From positions 1,747 to 65,746 of the forward strand of contig NBOG01000015.1 in assembly GCA_002104535.1 (NCBI GenBank): DNA of 64,000 bases, in the 5' to 3' direction. Each line of letters opens with the position of its first letter. Position 1 is the stretch's first letter. Source of the stretch: Cognaticolwellia sediminilitoris. GTDB lineage: Bacteria > Pseudomonadota > Gammaproteobacteria > Enterobacterales > Alteromonadaceae. Positions 8,653 to 17,811 of the stretch are shown piece by piece. Below the pieces are notes generated by a model. The model was not told the origin of the DNA. It did no database searches and saw only the letters and a program-made list of their open reading frames with translations. The position numbers and the translations under genes are program-made.

Positions 8653-8973
8653 GCTTTTTAGATACAGTTGCTGGGCATTTGTGTCGTAAGTTACTGTAAG
8701 ACATATCTCAAACCTTTATGGCTAATAACCTGTAATTTCAACTGTGAATTTATTATTGCTTTAAAAAACAATTGCTTAAATTATTTTATTTTAAGGAAAA
8801 GTTAAATTATAGAATGGAATAAATTAATTCATTCTATTGGCCTTTCAGAAATAAACCCAAGTGTTATATTTTACTTACTTGATACTCTAAAGCTTATAAA
8901 TCAATTCTCAACCAGCAGAATAATTTATCAGGTTTAGTTTTTAAAATTTCTTAAAGGTTGTGAGGGCATATTA
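8653..8973. other. AT-rich intergenic stretch
   Basis: About 320 bases between the bipA terminator and the first of two tiny ORFs. It is very AT-rich. I see no coding frame, repeat or RNA fold in it. It presumably contains the promoter of the small tandem genes, but no element is convincing enough to name. Confidence 0.4.
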
Positions 8974-9156
8974 ATGAATACAAATAAACTTGTAAGATTA
9001 AATTCTCTCTTTGAAAAAGCGCTTACCAATAATGTTAAGTTAATAGAAAAACGTGAGCTGGCTGATCTTTATAATGAATTTATCAATGATGGTCGTAATG
9101 ATTTTAAACCCAATACTGTCGCATTTCCTTCGGGAGATAGGCGCTCAGTTAGTTAA
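8974..9156 (+). CDS. small uncharacterised protein, tandem copy A
   Basis: A 60-residue, charged, probably helical protein without signal or membrane segment. It starts at ATG 8974 after a GAGGG element. Near the N-terminus it has RLNSLFEKAL, and in the middle a KRELADLYNEF stretch. The next small gene (9194-9370) shares the same spacing of LN-x-LFE and K-x-L-x-x-L-x-x-E-x-N residues, so the two look like tandem paralogues. I do not recognise the family. The intact frame, ribosome sites and shared pattern favour real genes. Confidence 0.55.
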   Translation: MNTNKLVRLNSLFEKALTNNVKLIEKRELADLYNEFINDGRNDFKPNTVAFPSGDRRSVS

Positions 9157-9193
9157 GTAATATTGATAATATATAGAAAAAGGAGCTTTCTAA

Positions 9194-9370
9194 ATGTCAC
9201 CAGAACAATTAAAAACCTTACAAAAACTTAATCGATTGTTTGAAGAAGGCTCTGCAGGGCCGACACAAATCAAAAAATTATCGGCTTTACTGGCAGAAAT
9301 TAATCAGCAAGTAAACTTTCCAGAAGATACTTTGATAGAAGTATTACCCTCCAATAAAATTACTTATTAA
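9194..9370 (+). CDS. small uncharacterised protein, tandem copy B
   Basis: A 58-residue protein beginning MSPEQLKTLQKLNRLFEEG and ending NKITY. A strong AAGGAG ribosome site lies 8 bases before the ATG. It resembles the preceding 60-residue protein in length, charge and motif order (LNRLFEEG against LNSLFEKA, then a Lys/Leu helix). Neither has cysteines or membrane segments. The pair sits 37 bases apart and is probably cotranscribed. The function is unknown. Confidence 0.6.
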   Translation: MSPEQLKTLQKLNRLFEEGSAGPTQIKKLSALLAEINQQVNFPEDTLIEVLPSNKITY

Positions 9371-9489
9371 AGCGTACTCTATATTCTTACATAAGAGAAA
9401 AGTAGTTAGCCAATATTAGTGCTATTATCACTATCGTTCTCTTATACATTATCTTATGATTAAGGTAATGCCCTATACTAGTAATTTAT

Positions 9490-10368
9490 ATGCATCCCAA
9501 ATTAGAAGAAATTAAACAATACCCTGTTGTTGAAAACATCTTTGGATTTTTTTTATTATTTTATCAAAACTTCCAAAAAGAGCGTATTCATGTCACCGCA
9601 GGTTACCTTTCCTATGTGACTTTAATGTCATTAGTACCTTTGATGGTGGTGATGTTATCGGTGATGACTGCGTTTCCTATTTTTTCAGAAATAAGATCGC
9701 TTATTGAGAACTTTGTTTATCAAAACTTTGTACCCGCTTCTGGCGATGTCGTACAAGAAAATATAAGCGGCTTTGTTAAAAATGCCTCTAAGATGTCTGC
9801 AGTTTCAATTACGGCCTTGTTTATTTTTGCCATGATGCTTATTTCTGCGATAGATAAATGTTTGAATAAACTGTGGCGAGTCAATGAAAAGCGCAGAGTC
9901 ATTACCTCATTTTCTATGTATTGGATGGTGTTAACCTTAGGTCCAGTTTTAGTTGGTAGTAGTTTAGTACTCAGCAGCTATATTATTTCATTGGTTTCAT
10001 TAGGTGACTATGACCTATTAGGTGTGACAAATATTTTTGTTCGTGCGTTACCTTTAGTGGCTTCTATTACCGCTTTTTTCATTTTATATATGGTGGTACC
10101 TAATAAAGTTATACCGGTAAAATTTGCGATCGCGGGTGCTACTTTAGCCGCCATTTTATTTGAAATAGCAAAAAAAGCTTTCGCTATTTATGTGACACAG
10201 TTGCCATCTTATCAAGCCATATACGGTGCACTTTCAAGTATTCCTATTTTATTTTTATGGGTTTACTTGAGTTGGTTAGTAGTACTTATTGGTGCTTTAT
10301 TTACCGTATCATTAGAAGACTTCGATGCTGAAATTAAAGCGACTAAAACTGAGAAAGAAAACGATTAA
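9490..10368 (+). CDS. yihY: YihY/BrkB-family inner membrane protein
   Basis: A 292-residue polytopic membrane protein of the YihY (formerly called RNase BN) family. It shows the family's early motif ([15 protein letters not shown], about residues 37-51) and about six membrane segments. The loop after the third segment ([14 protein letters not shown]) and the APxxxxxF-like central region also fit. The old RNase BN activity belongs to another gene, so the cellular role is unsettled. Position between bipA and dtd matches the E. coli order. The C-terminal tail is short and acidic/lysine-rich. Confidence 0.88.
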   Translation: MHPKLEEIKQYPVVENIFGFFLLFYQNFQKERIHVTAGYLSYVTLMSLVPLMVVMLSVMTAFPIFSEIRSLIENFVYQNFVPASGDVVQENISGFVKNASKMSAVSITALFIFAMMLISAIDKCLNKLWRVNEKRRVITSFSMYWMVLTLGPVLVGSSLVLSSYIISLVSLGDYDLLGVTNIFVRALPLVASITAFFILYMVVPNKVIPVKFAIAGATLAAILFEIAKKAFAIYVTQLPSYQAIYGALSSIPILFLWVYLSWLVVLIGALFTVSLEDFDAEIKATKTEKEND

Positions 10369-10458
10369 ATTACACGCTTAGGGTAGTTGAAAATCGCTAT
10401 TTGATATATGCACGACTAGACTAAATAACCATCATTAGTTCTTTATAAGGAGCTGTTA

Positions 10459-11433
10459 ATGTCTAGAGTGCTTTTTCCAAATATCTCACCTTATCAGCAA
10501 GAATGGCTCGATGTTGGTGATGATCATCAATTGTACCTCGAACAATCTGGCAATCCAGATGGAATCGCCGTAGTTTACTTGCATGGGGGCCCCGGTGCCG
10601 GAAGTTGTAAAGATCATCGCAGGTTTTTTGATCCTGAGAAATATCGGATAATTTTATTTGATCAACGTGGTTGCGGACGCTCAAAACCATCACCTAGTAT
10701 TCATCATAATACCCCGTCTCATTTAGTTTCTGATCTAGAAGTCATACGTAAACACCTATCGATATCTCGTTGGCTAGTGGCTGGCGGTTCATGGGGAACC
10801 ACTCTCGCTCTACTCTATGGCATCCAATATCCAGAAACAGTACTCGGTTTTATTCTGCGGGGGATTTTTCTTGGTTCAACTAATGAATACCATTGGCTTT
10901 ATGGGCAACAGGGAGCCGCAGCGTTTTTTCCAGAATACTATCGAGAATTTACTGAACATATACCTAAGCTCGACAGCGAGTCAGTACTAAAAAATTATGT
11001 TGATGTACTTACCGGCCCTAATGAAATTGCAGAAATTGCCGCCAGCAAAGCTTGGTGTTTATGGGAGCTAAGACTGTCATCAATCGAGCATCATCATCTC
11101 GATATTCACCACATTGAAGACCCGCACCAAGCCTTGTGTATGGCTAAAATATCTAGCCATTACTTTATGAATAAGTGCTTTTTAGAGGATAATTTCATTT
11201 TATCGGCCATTAATAAAATTAAATCGATACCGGCGATTATTTTACATGGCCGATATGACATGGTTTGCCAATTACGAGTTGCTGATGATTTAGCGCGGAA
11301 ATGGCCAAATGCTCAGTTACAAATATTACCACAAGCAGGGCATAGCGGTTTTGAATCACAAACTATTGATGGATTCTGTAAAGCAGCCGATACTATGGCT
11401 AATTTTATTTTCGAGCAAGGTGTTACCAAGTAA
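10459..11433 (+). CDS. pip: proline iminopeptidase
   Basis: A serine peptidase of family S33 that removes N-terminal proline from peptides. It has an alpha/beta-hydrolase fold and 324 residues. The oxyanion motif HGGPG is at 42-46. The nucleophile elbow GGSWGT is at 109-114, with Ser111. The acid lies in HGRYDMVC (near 275) and the catalytic His in QAGHSG (near 301). AAGGAG lies 7 bases before the ATG. Its stop codon directly abuts the ATG of dtd, so the two are coupled. The usual E. coli neighbourhood lacks pip here, so it is a local insertion between yihY and dtd. Confidence 0.94.
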   Translation: MSRVLFPNISPYQQEWLDVGDDHQLYLEQSGNPDGIAVVYLHGGPGAGSCKDHRRFFDPEKYRIILFDQRGCGRSKPSPSIHHNTPSHLVSDLEVIRKHLSISRWLVAGGSWGTTLALLYGIQYPETVLGFILRGIFLGSTNEYHWLYGQQGAAAFFPEYYREFTEHIPKLDSESVLKNYVDVLTGPNEIAEIAASKAWCLWELRLSSIEHHHLDIHHIEDPHQALCMAKISSHYFMNKCFLEDNFILSAINKIKSIPAIILHGRYDMVCQLRVADDLARKWPNAQLQILPQAGHSGFESQTIDGFCKAADTMANFIFEQGVTK

Positions 11434-11871
11434 ATGATTGCCTTATTACAGAGAGTTTCTGAAGCAAGCGTTAGTGTCGATAACAAAATGGTAGGGGAAA
11501 TAGAGCATGGTTTATTAGTACTTTTAGCTATTGAGCCTGAAGATACTCAAGCCAAAGCAAAGCGTTTAGCTGAGCGTGTTGCAGGCTACCGTATTTTTTC
11601 TGATGAAAATGGCAAAATGAACCTAAATGTTAGACAAGTTGGTGGCGAAATTTTAGTAGTTTCACAGTTCACACTTGCGGCTAATACTGAAAAAGGATTA
11701 AGGCCTAGCTTTACTAGTGCCGCGCCGCCAAAGTTGAGCGAAGAGCTTTATCAATACTTTTGTGAGCAATTACGACAACTTGGTTTTAAAGTGCCTACCG
11801 GTATATTTGGTGCAGATATGCAGGTGAGATTATTGAATGATGGTCCGGTAACCATTAACTTGTGTGGTTGA
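11434..11871 (+). CDS. dtd: D-aminoacyl-tRNA deacylase
   Basis: Hydrolyses D-aminoacyl-tRNAs (and Gly-tRNA-Ala), a proofreading step after aminoacylation. The 145-residue length is typical. The active-site motif SQFTLAA (about residues 77-83) and the C-terminal GPVT motif (NDGPVTINL) that excludes L-amino acids are both present. It starts on the base after the pip stop. The distance to the convergent downstream gene is only ten bases. Confidence 0.96.
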   Translation: MIALLQRVSEASVSVDNKMVGEIEHGLLVLLAIEPEDTQAKAKRLAERVAGYRIFSDENGKMNLNVRQVGGEILVVSQFTLAANTEKGLRPSFTSAAPPKLSEELYQYFCEQLRQLGFKVPTGIFGADMQVRLLNDGPVTINLCG

Positions 11872-11881
11872 TAACCTTGCG

Positions 11882-12652
11882 TTAATTAGCACTCATATGA
11901 TGATTAAAGAGTTCTCGCCACCTTGAGTATTGAACTTGGGGCAGGTAAGTGTTTTTTGAGCGCTTTTTTAAGTTATTTATCGGCCATGGTTTTGGTAACA
12001 AATGAATTATCACATTAAGATAGCGTGGTATATGAAAGTAAATTATATGATGGCTACTTTGTAATTGTCTTAAAATAGTCAAACATAAATTAATCTCCTG
12101 ATCGTCTAAATCGGGTAAGTTAATCGTTAAGCAGCCATTAATATCTAAGTTATCAATTAACGCTGTGAGCAGTGTTACTCTATTTTGAAAACTATCTGCG
12201 TGGTGTTGATAAACATCACAGATTAACCAATCAGGCTTTTGCTTTGGTAGGCATATTTGTTTCTCAAGCCAAGACAGGGCGTCTGTATTTTGTATCTCAA
12301 TGTGCTTATGCTGTGGATTAAAGTATTCCTCAAAGCAATCGATAACAGCACTTGAGAGTTCAATACTTTGCACCTTTATGTTTGAGTGTAAAGTCGTTAA
12401 AAATCGGCTTAAATTTCCCCCTCCCAAACCAAGTTCAATAATATTTGTAGGTTTAAAGAACAGTAATGGCATTAATGCCGCATAGTGATGGGGCAAAGTA
12501 AGCTTTTCTGGTTGGCGTAAATTCATAACACTTTGAATAACGTCATCAAATGCTAACCAGCGAAAGTGATTATTTTCACGAATGCTTATTTGGTCTGCGC
12601 TGTTACTAAGGTACACTAGTCGACCTTGGCTAACATGTTGAGCAAGTTTCAC
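11882..12652 (-). CDS. spermidine synthase-like methyltransferase-fold protein
   Basis: A 256-residue protein with a Rossmann methyltransferase core. The glycine loop is IELGLGGGNLSRFL (about residues 73-86), the acidic end of strand 2 is SIELSSAVIDCFEEYF, and the next motif is NTDALSWL. These features fit the spermidine synthase-like branch. The typical aminopropyltransferase GGGDG signature and catalytic Asp motif are altered, so polyamine synthesis is doubtful and the substrate is unknown. The start is GTG and no clear ribosome site is visible. It is divergent from fabY. Confidence 0.7.
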   Translation of the reverse strand: MKLAQHVSQGRLVYLSNSADQISIRENNHFRWLAFDDVIQSVMNLRQPEKLTLPHHYAALMPLLFFKPTNIIELGLGGGNLSRFLTTLHSNIKVQSIELSSAVIDCFEEYFNPQHKHIEIQNTDALSWLEKQICLPKQKPDWLICDVYQHHADSFQNRVTLLTALIDNLDINGCLTINLPDLDDQEINLCLTILRQLQSSHHIIYFHIPRYLNVIIHLLPKPWPINNLKKRSKNTYLPQVQYSRWRELFNHHMSAN

Positions 12653-12704
12653 GTGTTGTTAGACCTTAAAATCATATAGTTAACTCGATTAAGAATAATA
12701 GACA

Positions 12705-13598
12705 ATGTACCACTGTAGAGCGCCAAAAAATAAAGCTGAACTAGAGCAATATTACAATTTACGTTGGAAAATCTTACGCGAACCATGGCAGCAGCCAATC
12801 GGTAGTGAAAGAGACGATCTAGAAACCCAGTCATACCATCGTGTTATTGTTGACGACAAAGATAACATAGTTGGTGTAGGTAGATTACACAAGTATAGCC
12901 AAGAGAAGGCTCAAATTCGCTATATGGCGATAAGTGACGAATATCGAGGTAAGGGCTTAGGTAAGTTACTTGTTAATGAATTGGAGCAGGTAGCAGCGCA
13001 ATCAGGAGCTAAAGTTATAGCATTAAATGCTCGTGATGATGCTATAGGGTTTTATCAACAGTTAGATTATGTTGATGAAGGGTATGCTCATACGCTTTAT
13101 GATGAGGTTAGCCATAATAAAATGGCTAAAATCATCGAAAGCTCAGACGAACATTTGGCTAAGCTGGCCGATAGTTTGCAGCAAATTTGGCATCAAACTA
13201 TCCCGCTGAGTAAAGTAATGAATATCAATATTTGTTATTTTGATCAGCATTCATTGATAACAAATTGCGAGCCAGCAATTAATAAAAACCTGCACAACAC
13301 CATGTTTGCTGGCAGTATTTATACGCTAGCCACGTTAACGGGTTGGGCTTGGGTGTACTTTGCTTTGCAAGCACAGTCACAACAGGCAGATATTGTTTTA
13401 GCTGAAGGCAATATTCGTTATATTGCGCCATTAGCAGGTGTTGCTAATGCTAGAACATCTTTAAACTTAGTTTCCGGCAATGCTGAGCCTTTAACACAGG
13501 GAAAAAATGCCCGCTTTAACATTGACGTTGAGGTGTGTTGTGGCGATCAGGTTGTGGCGATATTTACCGGTTCGTATGTAGCAATTGCTAAGCGATAA
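12705..13598 (+). CDS. fabY: FabY-like GNAT/thioesterase fusion (YiiD family)
   Basis: A two-domain protein of 297 residues. Residues ~1-145 form a GNAT acetyltransferase with the acetyl-CoA loop EYRGKGLGKLL and the later NARDDAIGFYQQLDY. Residues ~150-297 form the hot-dog domain typical of the YiiD C-terminus (HNTMFAGSIYTLATLTGWAW). In E. coli and Pseudomonas such proteins make acetoacetyl-ACP to start fatty acid synthesis, independent of FabH. The gene follows dtd as in E. coli, with one reversed gene between. The ribosome site is weak. Confidence 0.85.
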   Translation: MYHCRAPKNKAELEQYYNLRWKILREPWQQPIGSERDDLETQSYHRVIVDDKDNIVGVGRLHKYSQEKAQIRYMAISDEYRGKGLGKLLVNELEQVAAQSGAKVIALNARDDAIGFYQQLDYVDEGYAHTLYDEVSHNKMAKIIESSDEHLAKLADSLQQIWHQTIPLSKVMNINICYFDQHSLITNCEPAINKNLHNTMFAGSIYTLATLTGWAWVYFALQAQSQQADIVLAEGNIRYIAPLAGVANARTSLNLVSGNAEPLTQGKNARFNIDVEVCCGDQVVAIFTGSYVAIAKR

Positions 13599-13651
13599 AA
13601 TTTCAACTCTAATAAAACTAATGTGCGGTTTAATTAAAAGGTAATGTGGAT

Positions 13652-14119
13652 ATGTATAAATTGATATTGGGCTTTTTATTTATAAGCTGTTTAGCAACAG
13701 CAAATAACGATGCAGATAAGGTATTAGACCTTTTTCACAAAGCAGCAGCTGAAGCTAACTACGATCAGTATATGAACCTACTGGCTGAAGATGCCATTTA
13801 CCTCGGTACCGATAGTAGTGAACGTTGGACTAAAAGTGAATTTTCAGCTTTTGTAAAACCCTATTTTAGTCAAGGACGAGGTTGGTTATATCAACCAATC
13901 GAGCGTCACATCACAAAAACTCAAACAAGCACCATGGTTTTTTTTGATGAAATCCTCGAGAACAAAAGTTATGGCCGTTGCCGAGGTAGTGGTGTGTTAA
14001 TCCATACCGAGCAAGGTTGGAAAGTATTACAATACAATTTATCAATACCAATACCTAACGCAATAGCTCGTCAAGTGGTTGAAGTTATTCAAACGCACCG
14101 TGCTTCAGGTAATAAATAA
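13652..14119 (+). CDS. exported SnoaL/DUF4440-like (NTF2 fold) protein
   Basis: A small protein (155 aa) with a hydrophobic leader (residues 3-18, FLFISCLATA) that is probably a signal peptide. A cone-fold NTF2-like domain follows: LDLFHKAAAEANYDQYMNLLAEDAIYLGTD, a pattern typical of SnoaL-like/DUF4440 proteins. These include binding proteins and isomerases, and no catalytic residue can be assigned. I prefer the ATG at 13652, 9 bases after AAAAGG, over the GTG at 13646. Confidence 0.7.
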   Translation: MYKLILGFLFISCLATANNDADKVLDLFHKAAAEANYDQYMNLLAEDAIYLGTDSSERWTKSEFSAFVKPYFSQGRGWLYQPIERHITKTQTSTMVFFDEILENKSYGRCRGSGVLIHTEQGWKVLQYNLSIPIPNAIARQVVEVIQTHRASGNK

Positions 14120-14161
14120 AATGCTTCATTCAATGATGAAAAATTTACAGGTTAAGTACAG

Positions 14162-14998
14162 ATGAGTGTCAGTATTGTCGGCTGTGGGTGGTTAGGTCAA
14201 GCGCTCGCTAAATCATTAATGGCTGAAGGTACTTTCGTGTTGGCGAGTTATCAATCTCAGTCAACACTAGATAAACTTAACGAGTTAAATATTCCCGCCA
14301 CACCTTTAAGCTTGCCTTGCGCCGTTGATGACAAAGACGAGATTGTTGGTGTTGATAAAGCTTTGTTTGAGCAGGATGTGCTGGTTATTGCGATCCCACC
14401 GCAACTAAAAAAAGGCAAAGTTGACTACCCTTTGAAAATACAGCAATTAGTAACCCTAGCTGAACGTGGAAAAACACAACATATTATTCTCTTAAACTCG
14501 AGTGCTATTTATAATGGAATTGAAGGCGAAGTCGATGAAAATCAAGCACTAAACCTAGACGCTGAAAAAGTTGCAACACTTGTCGAAGCTGAGCAAGCTG
14601 TGCAAACGTTCACTCAAAAAGTTCATATTCTACGTCTGGCAGGTTTAGTTGGGCCTAAACGCCATCCAGGTAAGTTTTTGCAATCTGGACGAGTGTTTAC
14701 TGATGCTAGCGCTCAAGTTAATTTGGTGCATCAAACCGATGTAGTCAACATTATTAAGTTATTGATAAAAGATAGTTCAGCGCAGTCATCTGCCGTTTAT
14801 AATGTGGTCAGTGGCACGCAGGTAGACCGCAAAAGTTATTACCAAACTGCCGCAAAAGCATTGGGTTTAACTATACCTGAGTTTGCGCAAGAACCCGTTT
14901 TAAAGCCAGGCAAGTCAGTAAAGGGTGATAAACTTCGCCAAAACTTAGGCTATAGCTATGTTTATGATGATTTAGTAAAGTGGGCATCGAGCTTGTAA
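14162..14998 (+). CDS. NAD(P)-dependent epimerase/dehydratase-like protein (YeeZ type)
   Basis: A 278-residue extended SDR-like protein. The nucleotide-binding loop is at the very N-terminus (SIVGCGWLGQALA), then VIAIPPQ, a LLNSSAIYN segment where SDRs carry their Ser/Tyr pair, and RLAGLVGPKRHPGKF. This matches the YeeZ group of uncharacterised oxidoreductases. The Tyr-x3-Lys of classical SDRs is not clear (AIYNGIEGE), so the reaction is unknown. It follows the SnoaL-like gene by 42 bases and may share its transcript. Confidence 0.75.
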   Translation: MSVSIVGCGWLGQALAKSLMAEGTFVLASYQSQSTLDKLNELNIPATPLSLPCAVDDKDEIVGVDKALFEQDVLVIAIPPQLKKGKVDYPLKIQQLVTLAERGKTQHIILLNSSAIYNGIEGEVDENQALNLDAEKVATLVEAEQAVQTFTQKVHILRLAGLVGPKRHPGKFLQSGRVFTDASAQVNLVHQTDVVNIIKLLIKDSSAQSSAVYNVVSGTQVDRKSYYQTAAKALGLTIPEFAQEPVLKPGKSVKGDKLRQNLGYSYVYDDLVKWASSL

Positions 14999-15063
14999 AC
15001 TCAAGCATATGGCTAATTAATCGCTTGGTAAGCGTTGAGCCATTAATATAAGGTTAATATTTT

Positions 15064-15387
15064 ATGGCTAAGTATGTCATTACAAAAACATTAAAAGCGA
15101 TTTATCAATATAAAATTGTATTGATGTTTTTTGTATTGTGGGCACATGTTTCACTGTTAAATCTATTTTTTGTAAACTACAGTGGTCCGGTTTTTCTTTG
15201 GCTGGAAAATAGTCAACCGCTGACCATTAAAGTACACTTTTTAATTGCATTGTTAACCACTATATTCTTTCTCTGTGTGACAAAAATTAGAGAAATAAAT
15301 AGTAAAAAATCAGTGAAAATTAACGACAAAATTTGGCTGGCATGTTCGATAATGTTAGTCGCCTCGATATTGTTTTTGTTAACCTAA
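15064..15387 (+). CDS. small integral membrane protein, uncharacterised
   Basis: A 107-residue protein with three likely membrane helices (about residues 17-36, 55-74 and 89-106), a short basic N-terminus and a basic loop (KIREINSKKSVKINDK). I do not recognise the family. It lies 65 bases after the preceding oxidoreductase gene and ends just before a shared terminator. No signal peptide motif or catalytic residues are seen. Confidence 0.6.
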   Translation: MAKYVITKTLKAIYQYKIVLMFFVLWAHVSLLNLFFVNYSGPVFLWLENSQPLTIKVHFLIALLTTIFFLCVTKIREINSKKSVKINDKIWLACSIMLVASILFLLT

Positions 15388-15409
15388 TCCCTATCAAATA
15401 GACATAAAA

Positions 15410-15436
15410 AAACCCGAGATTTAGTCTCGGGTTTAA
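15410..15436. terminator. bidirectional terminator
   Basis: AAACCCGAGA (15410-15419) and TCTCGGGTTT (15425-15434) form a perfect 10-bp stem. A residues precede it on the plus strand, which become a T run on the minus strand. It sits between two convergent genes and likely serves the SPFH operon. Confidence 0.82.
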
Positions 15437-15453
15437 TAACGTTTTATCGTACG

Positions 15454-16392
15454 TTATGACTTGTTATGAATACCTGCCGTTGCCAGCCACTGTTTAAAGT
15501 CTAGCAAGTTTGCCGGTAAAATTACTTTAGTTGATGGCTGACTTAAGCCTTTCATTTGCTGTAAATATTGTTCACTTAATTGCATATCAAGCGCTTGTTG
15601 GCCGCCGGGTTGTTCAATAGCTTCAGCTAACTTACTAATCGAATCACCAGTAGCTTGTGCAATGGCAAGTATTTCAGCAGCTTTACCTTCAGCTGAATTT
15701 ATTCGGCGTTGTTTTTCACCTTCCGATAAATTAATTAACTCGGTCATTTTACCTTCAGAACGGTTAATTCGGCTGGCTTTATCACCTAAACTTTTAGCTA
15801 AAATGGCGCGACGTTCACGTTCAGCATTGACCTGCATTTCCATAGCATTTCGCACAGTAACCGGTGGCGTAATGTTTTTAATTTCGTAGCGGTGGACTCT
15901 AATACCCCAGCTTTCACCTGCTTTATCAAGTACTTCAACGACCTTTGCGCTGATAATGTCGCGCTCTTCAAAGGTGCGATCTAATTCCAGCGTGCCGATA
16001 ACAGAACGTGTAGTAGTTTGAGCAAGTTGCATAGCAGCAAAGCGATAGTCTGTTATACCGTAACTTGCTTTCACTGCGTCAATTACTTGTATGTAAATTA
16101 CACCATCAACTTCAACATTGACTTCATCTTTTGAAAAACACTCTTGTGGTGGTACTTCGATAGTTTCTTCTTTTAAGTCTTGAATAAATGCCACGCGGTC
16201 AATAAAAGGTAACAGTAAATGAAACCCTGCATCTAACGTACAGCGATACTTTCCTAAACGTTCAACAACATAAGCTGACTTAGTCGGGACTAAACAAATT
16301 GCTTGGAAAAACTTAATCGCTAACAAAAGAAAAATAAATGCCCATACGGCTAACACGGCTAGGTCGATAGTGTTTGCATCAAAAGCTATCAT
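15454..16392 (-). CDS. SPFH/Band 7 (stomatin-like) membrane protein, copy 1
   Basis: A 312-residue protein with one N-terminal membrane helix (about 10-32) followed by an SPFH domain (VVERLGKYRCTLDAGFHLLLPF...VPPQECFSKDEVNVEVDGVIYIQV). A long glutamate/alanine-rich coiled coil (about 190-250) and a short C-terminal tail follow. It is similar to QmcA/paraslipin, which forms large membrane-associated rings. The start overlaps the stop of the second SPFH gene (ATGA), with AAGGAG upstream. The pair probably forms a hetero-oligomer together with the NfeD-like protein. Confidence 0.88.
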   Translation of the reverse strand: MIAFDANTIDLAVLAVWAFIFLLLAIKFFQAICLVPTKSAYVVERLGKYRCTLDAGFHLLLPFIDRVAFIQDLKEETIEVPPQECFSKDEVNVEVDGVIYIQVIDAVKASYGITDYRFAAMQLAQTTTRSVIGTLELDRTFEERDIISAKVVEVLDKAGESWGIRVHRYEIKNITPPVTVRNAMEMQVNAERERRAILAKSLGDKASRINRSEGKMTELINLSEGEKQRRINSAEGKAAEILAIAQATGDSISKLAEAIEQPGGQQALDMQLSEQYLQQMKGLSQPSTKVILPANLLDFKQWLATAGIHNKS

Positions 16393-17309
16393 GATTTTGC
16401 TCCTTGAATATTCTGTGTCACTTTATCCATACCTTGGAAAAAACCTTCTAATTTCGCCACTTCACTCGGCACGATAGAAACATCGGCATTTTTCAAAATA
16501 TTTCCAGTTTGAGAAATAAACTGTTCAAGTAAACGCATTTTTATTGCTTGATCGCCACTGGGTAATGCCGCAGCTTTTGCTATTAAATTAATACCTTCAG
16601 CAGACGCATGGGTAAGAATAGCGATTTCTTGCGCGCGGCCATGGGCTTCATTAATTTGTTTTTGCTTATCGCCTTCAGACAGGTTAATAGCTTCTTGTCG
16701 CTCACCTTGAGATAAGTTAATCGTCGATTCTCTTTCTGCTTCCGCTAAAGTAATTTCAGCACGCTTTTGACGCTCAGCTTCCATTTGTTTTTCAAGAGTG
16801 TGTATAACATTATCTGATGGGGTAATATTACGTACTTCGTAGCGTAAAACCTTAATTCCCCATGGATCTGAAGCTTTATCAATCTCCCTGACGATAGTTT
16901 CGTTTAAAGTATCTCGTTCAGAAAAAGTTTGACCTAAGTTTAATTTACCTATTTCAGAGCGCATGGTAGTTTGCGCCAAATTAATGCTGGCGCGGCGATA
17001 GTCTTCGATTCCGTAACTGGCTTTTTCACCATCCATGACTTGAATATAAACTAAACCATCAACATTGATTTGAACATTATCGCGTGAAATACAACTTTGA
17101 GCTGGTATATCAAGCACTTGTTCACGTGTTTCATGACGATAAGCGACACGATCAATAAACGGAATTAAAAAATGTAAGCCTGGATTTAATACAGCGCGAA
17201 ATTTGCCCAAACGTTCGATAACACATAGCTCTTTCATTTGTACGATCAGCACTAGCTTCACAACAATAAAGAGCAATACTAGTAACACAAAGGTTAGAGT
17301 AGCTAACAT
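16389..17309 (-). CDS. SPFH/Band 7 (stomatin-like) membrane protein, copy 2
   Basis: A 306-residue paralogue of the next gene, sharing the order membrane helix (2-24), SPFH domain (IERLGKFRAVLNPGLHFLIPF; IPAQSCISRDNVQINVDG) and coiled coil. The coiled coil repeats an (INLSQGERQE / INLSEGDKQK) pattern around residues 205-225. It is placed between nfeD and the other SPFH gene in a three-gene operon. An AGGAG site lies 7 bases before the ATG. Confidence 0.88.
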   Translation of the reverse strand: MLATLTFVLLVLLFIVVKLVLIVQMKELCVIERLGKFRAVLNPGLHFLIPFIDRVAYRHETREQVLDIPAQSCISRDNVQINVDGLVYIQVMDGEKASYGIEDYRRASINLAQTTMRSEIGKLNLGQTFSERDTLNETIVREIDKASDPWGIKVLRYEVRNITPSDNVIHTLEKQMEAERQKRAEITLAEAERESTINLSQGERQEAINLSEGDKQKQINEAHGRAQEIAILTHASAEGINLIAKAAALPSGDQAIKMRLLEQFISQTGNILKNADVSIVPSEVAKLEGFFQGMDKVTQNIQGAKS

Positions 17310-17358
17310 AGGTATTCTCCTACTAAATTATTAGAATTTTAACGAGTTTTAAATAAGT

Positions 17359-17811
17359 TTATTGAGTGGGTTCAACAACTAACGAGATGTTTTCTTTGCA
17401 GACAATTGACGCTTGGCTGCCGGCAGAAATAACCGAGCCATCACCGAGTGCAGTCCAAGTAGTACCTTGAAATTCAACCCTACCTGCTGAGGTGCCTGGG
17501 CCAATTTGCTCGACTACATTAACGGTTTTTCCATAGATATCTAATTCTTCGAAGACATTATCAATGATGGTTTCGCCGGGGAAAAATCGTTCAGTAATAA
17601 AATACACTATTATTAATAAGAAGGTTGCGATGATGAACCAAGTAGTTAAGGTTAACACCCAAGTATCTAAAATTTGTTGTTGTACGCCAATGGCAACAAC
17701 CAAAGAGGCGATACCTAAATTAAGTAAAATTCCGCCTGGAACAAAAATCTCCAAACAAGCGAATAAAATTGCGAGAATGATCCACGTTTCAAAAAATAGT
17801 ATGTATTCCAT
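17359..17811 (-). CDS. NfeD-like membrane protein
   Basis: A short NfeD of about 150 residues: 3 membrane segments in the first ~75 residues (FACLEIFVPGGILLNLGIAS) and a C-terminal OB-fold domain (GKTVNVVEQIGPGTSAGRVEFQGTTWTALGDGSVI). Short NfeD proteins partner with SPFH proteins in membrane quality control. I place the start at the ATG ending at 17811 because GGAGG lies 6 bases upstream. The frame is open to 17844 but without such a site. It is the first gene of the SPFH operon. Confidence 0.88.
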   Translation of the reverse strand: MEYILFFETWIILAILFACLEIFVPGGILLNLGIASLVVAIGVQQQILDTWVLTLTTWFIIATFLLIIVYFITERFFPGETIIDNVFEELDIYGKTVNVVEQIGPGTSAGRVEFQGTTWTALGDGSVISAGSQASIVCKENISLVVEPTQ

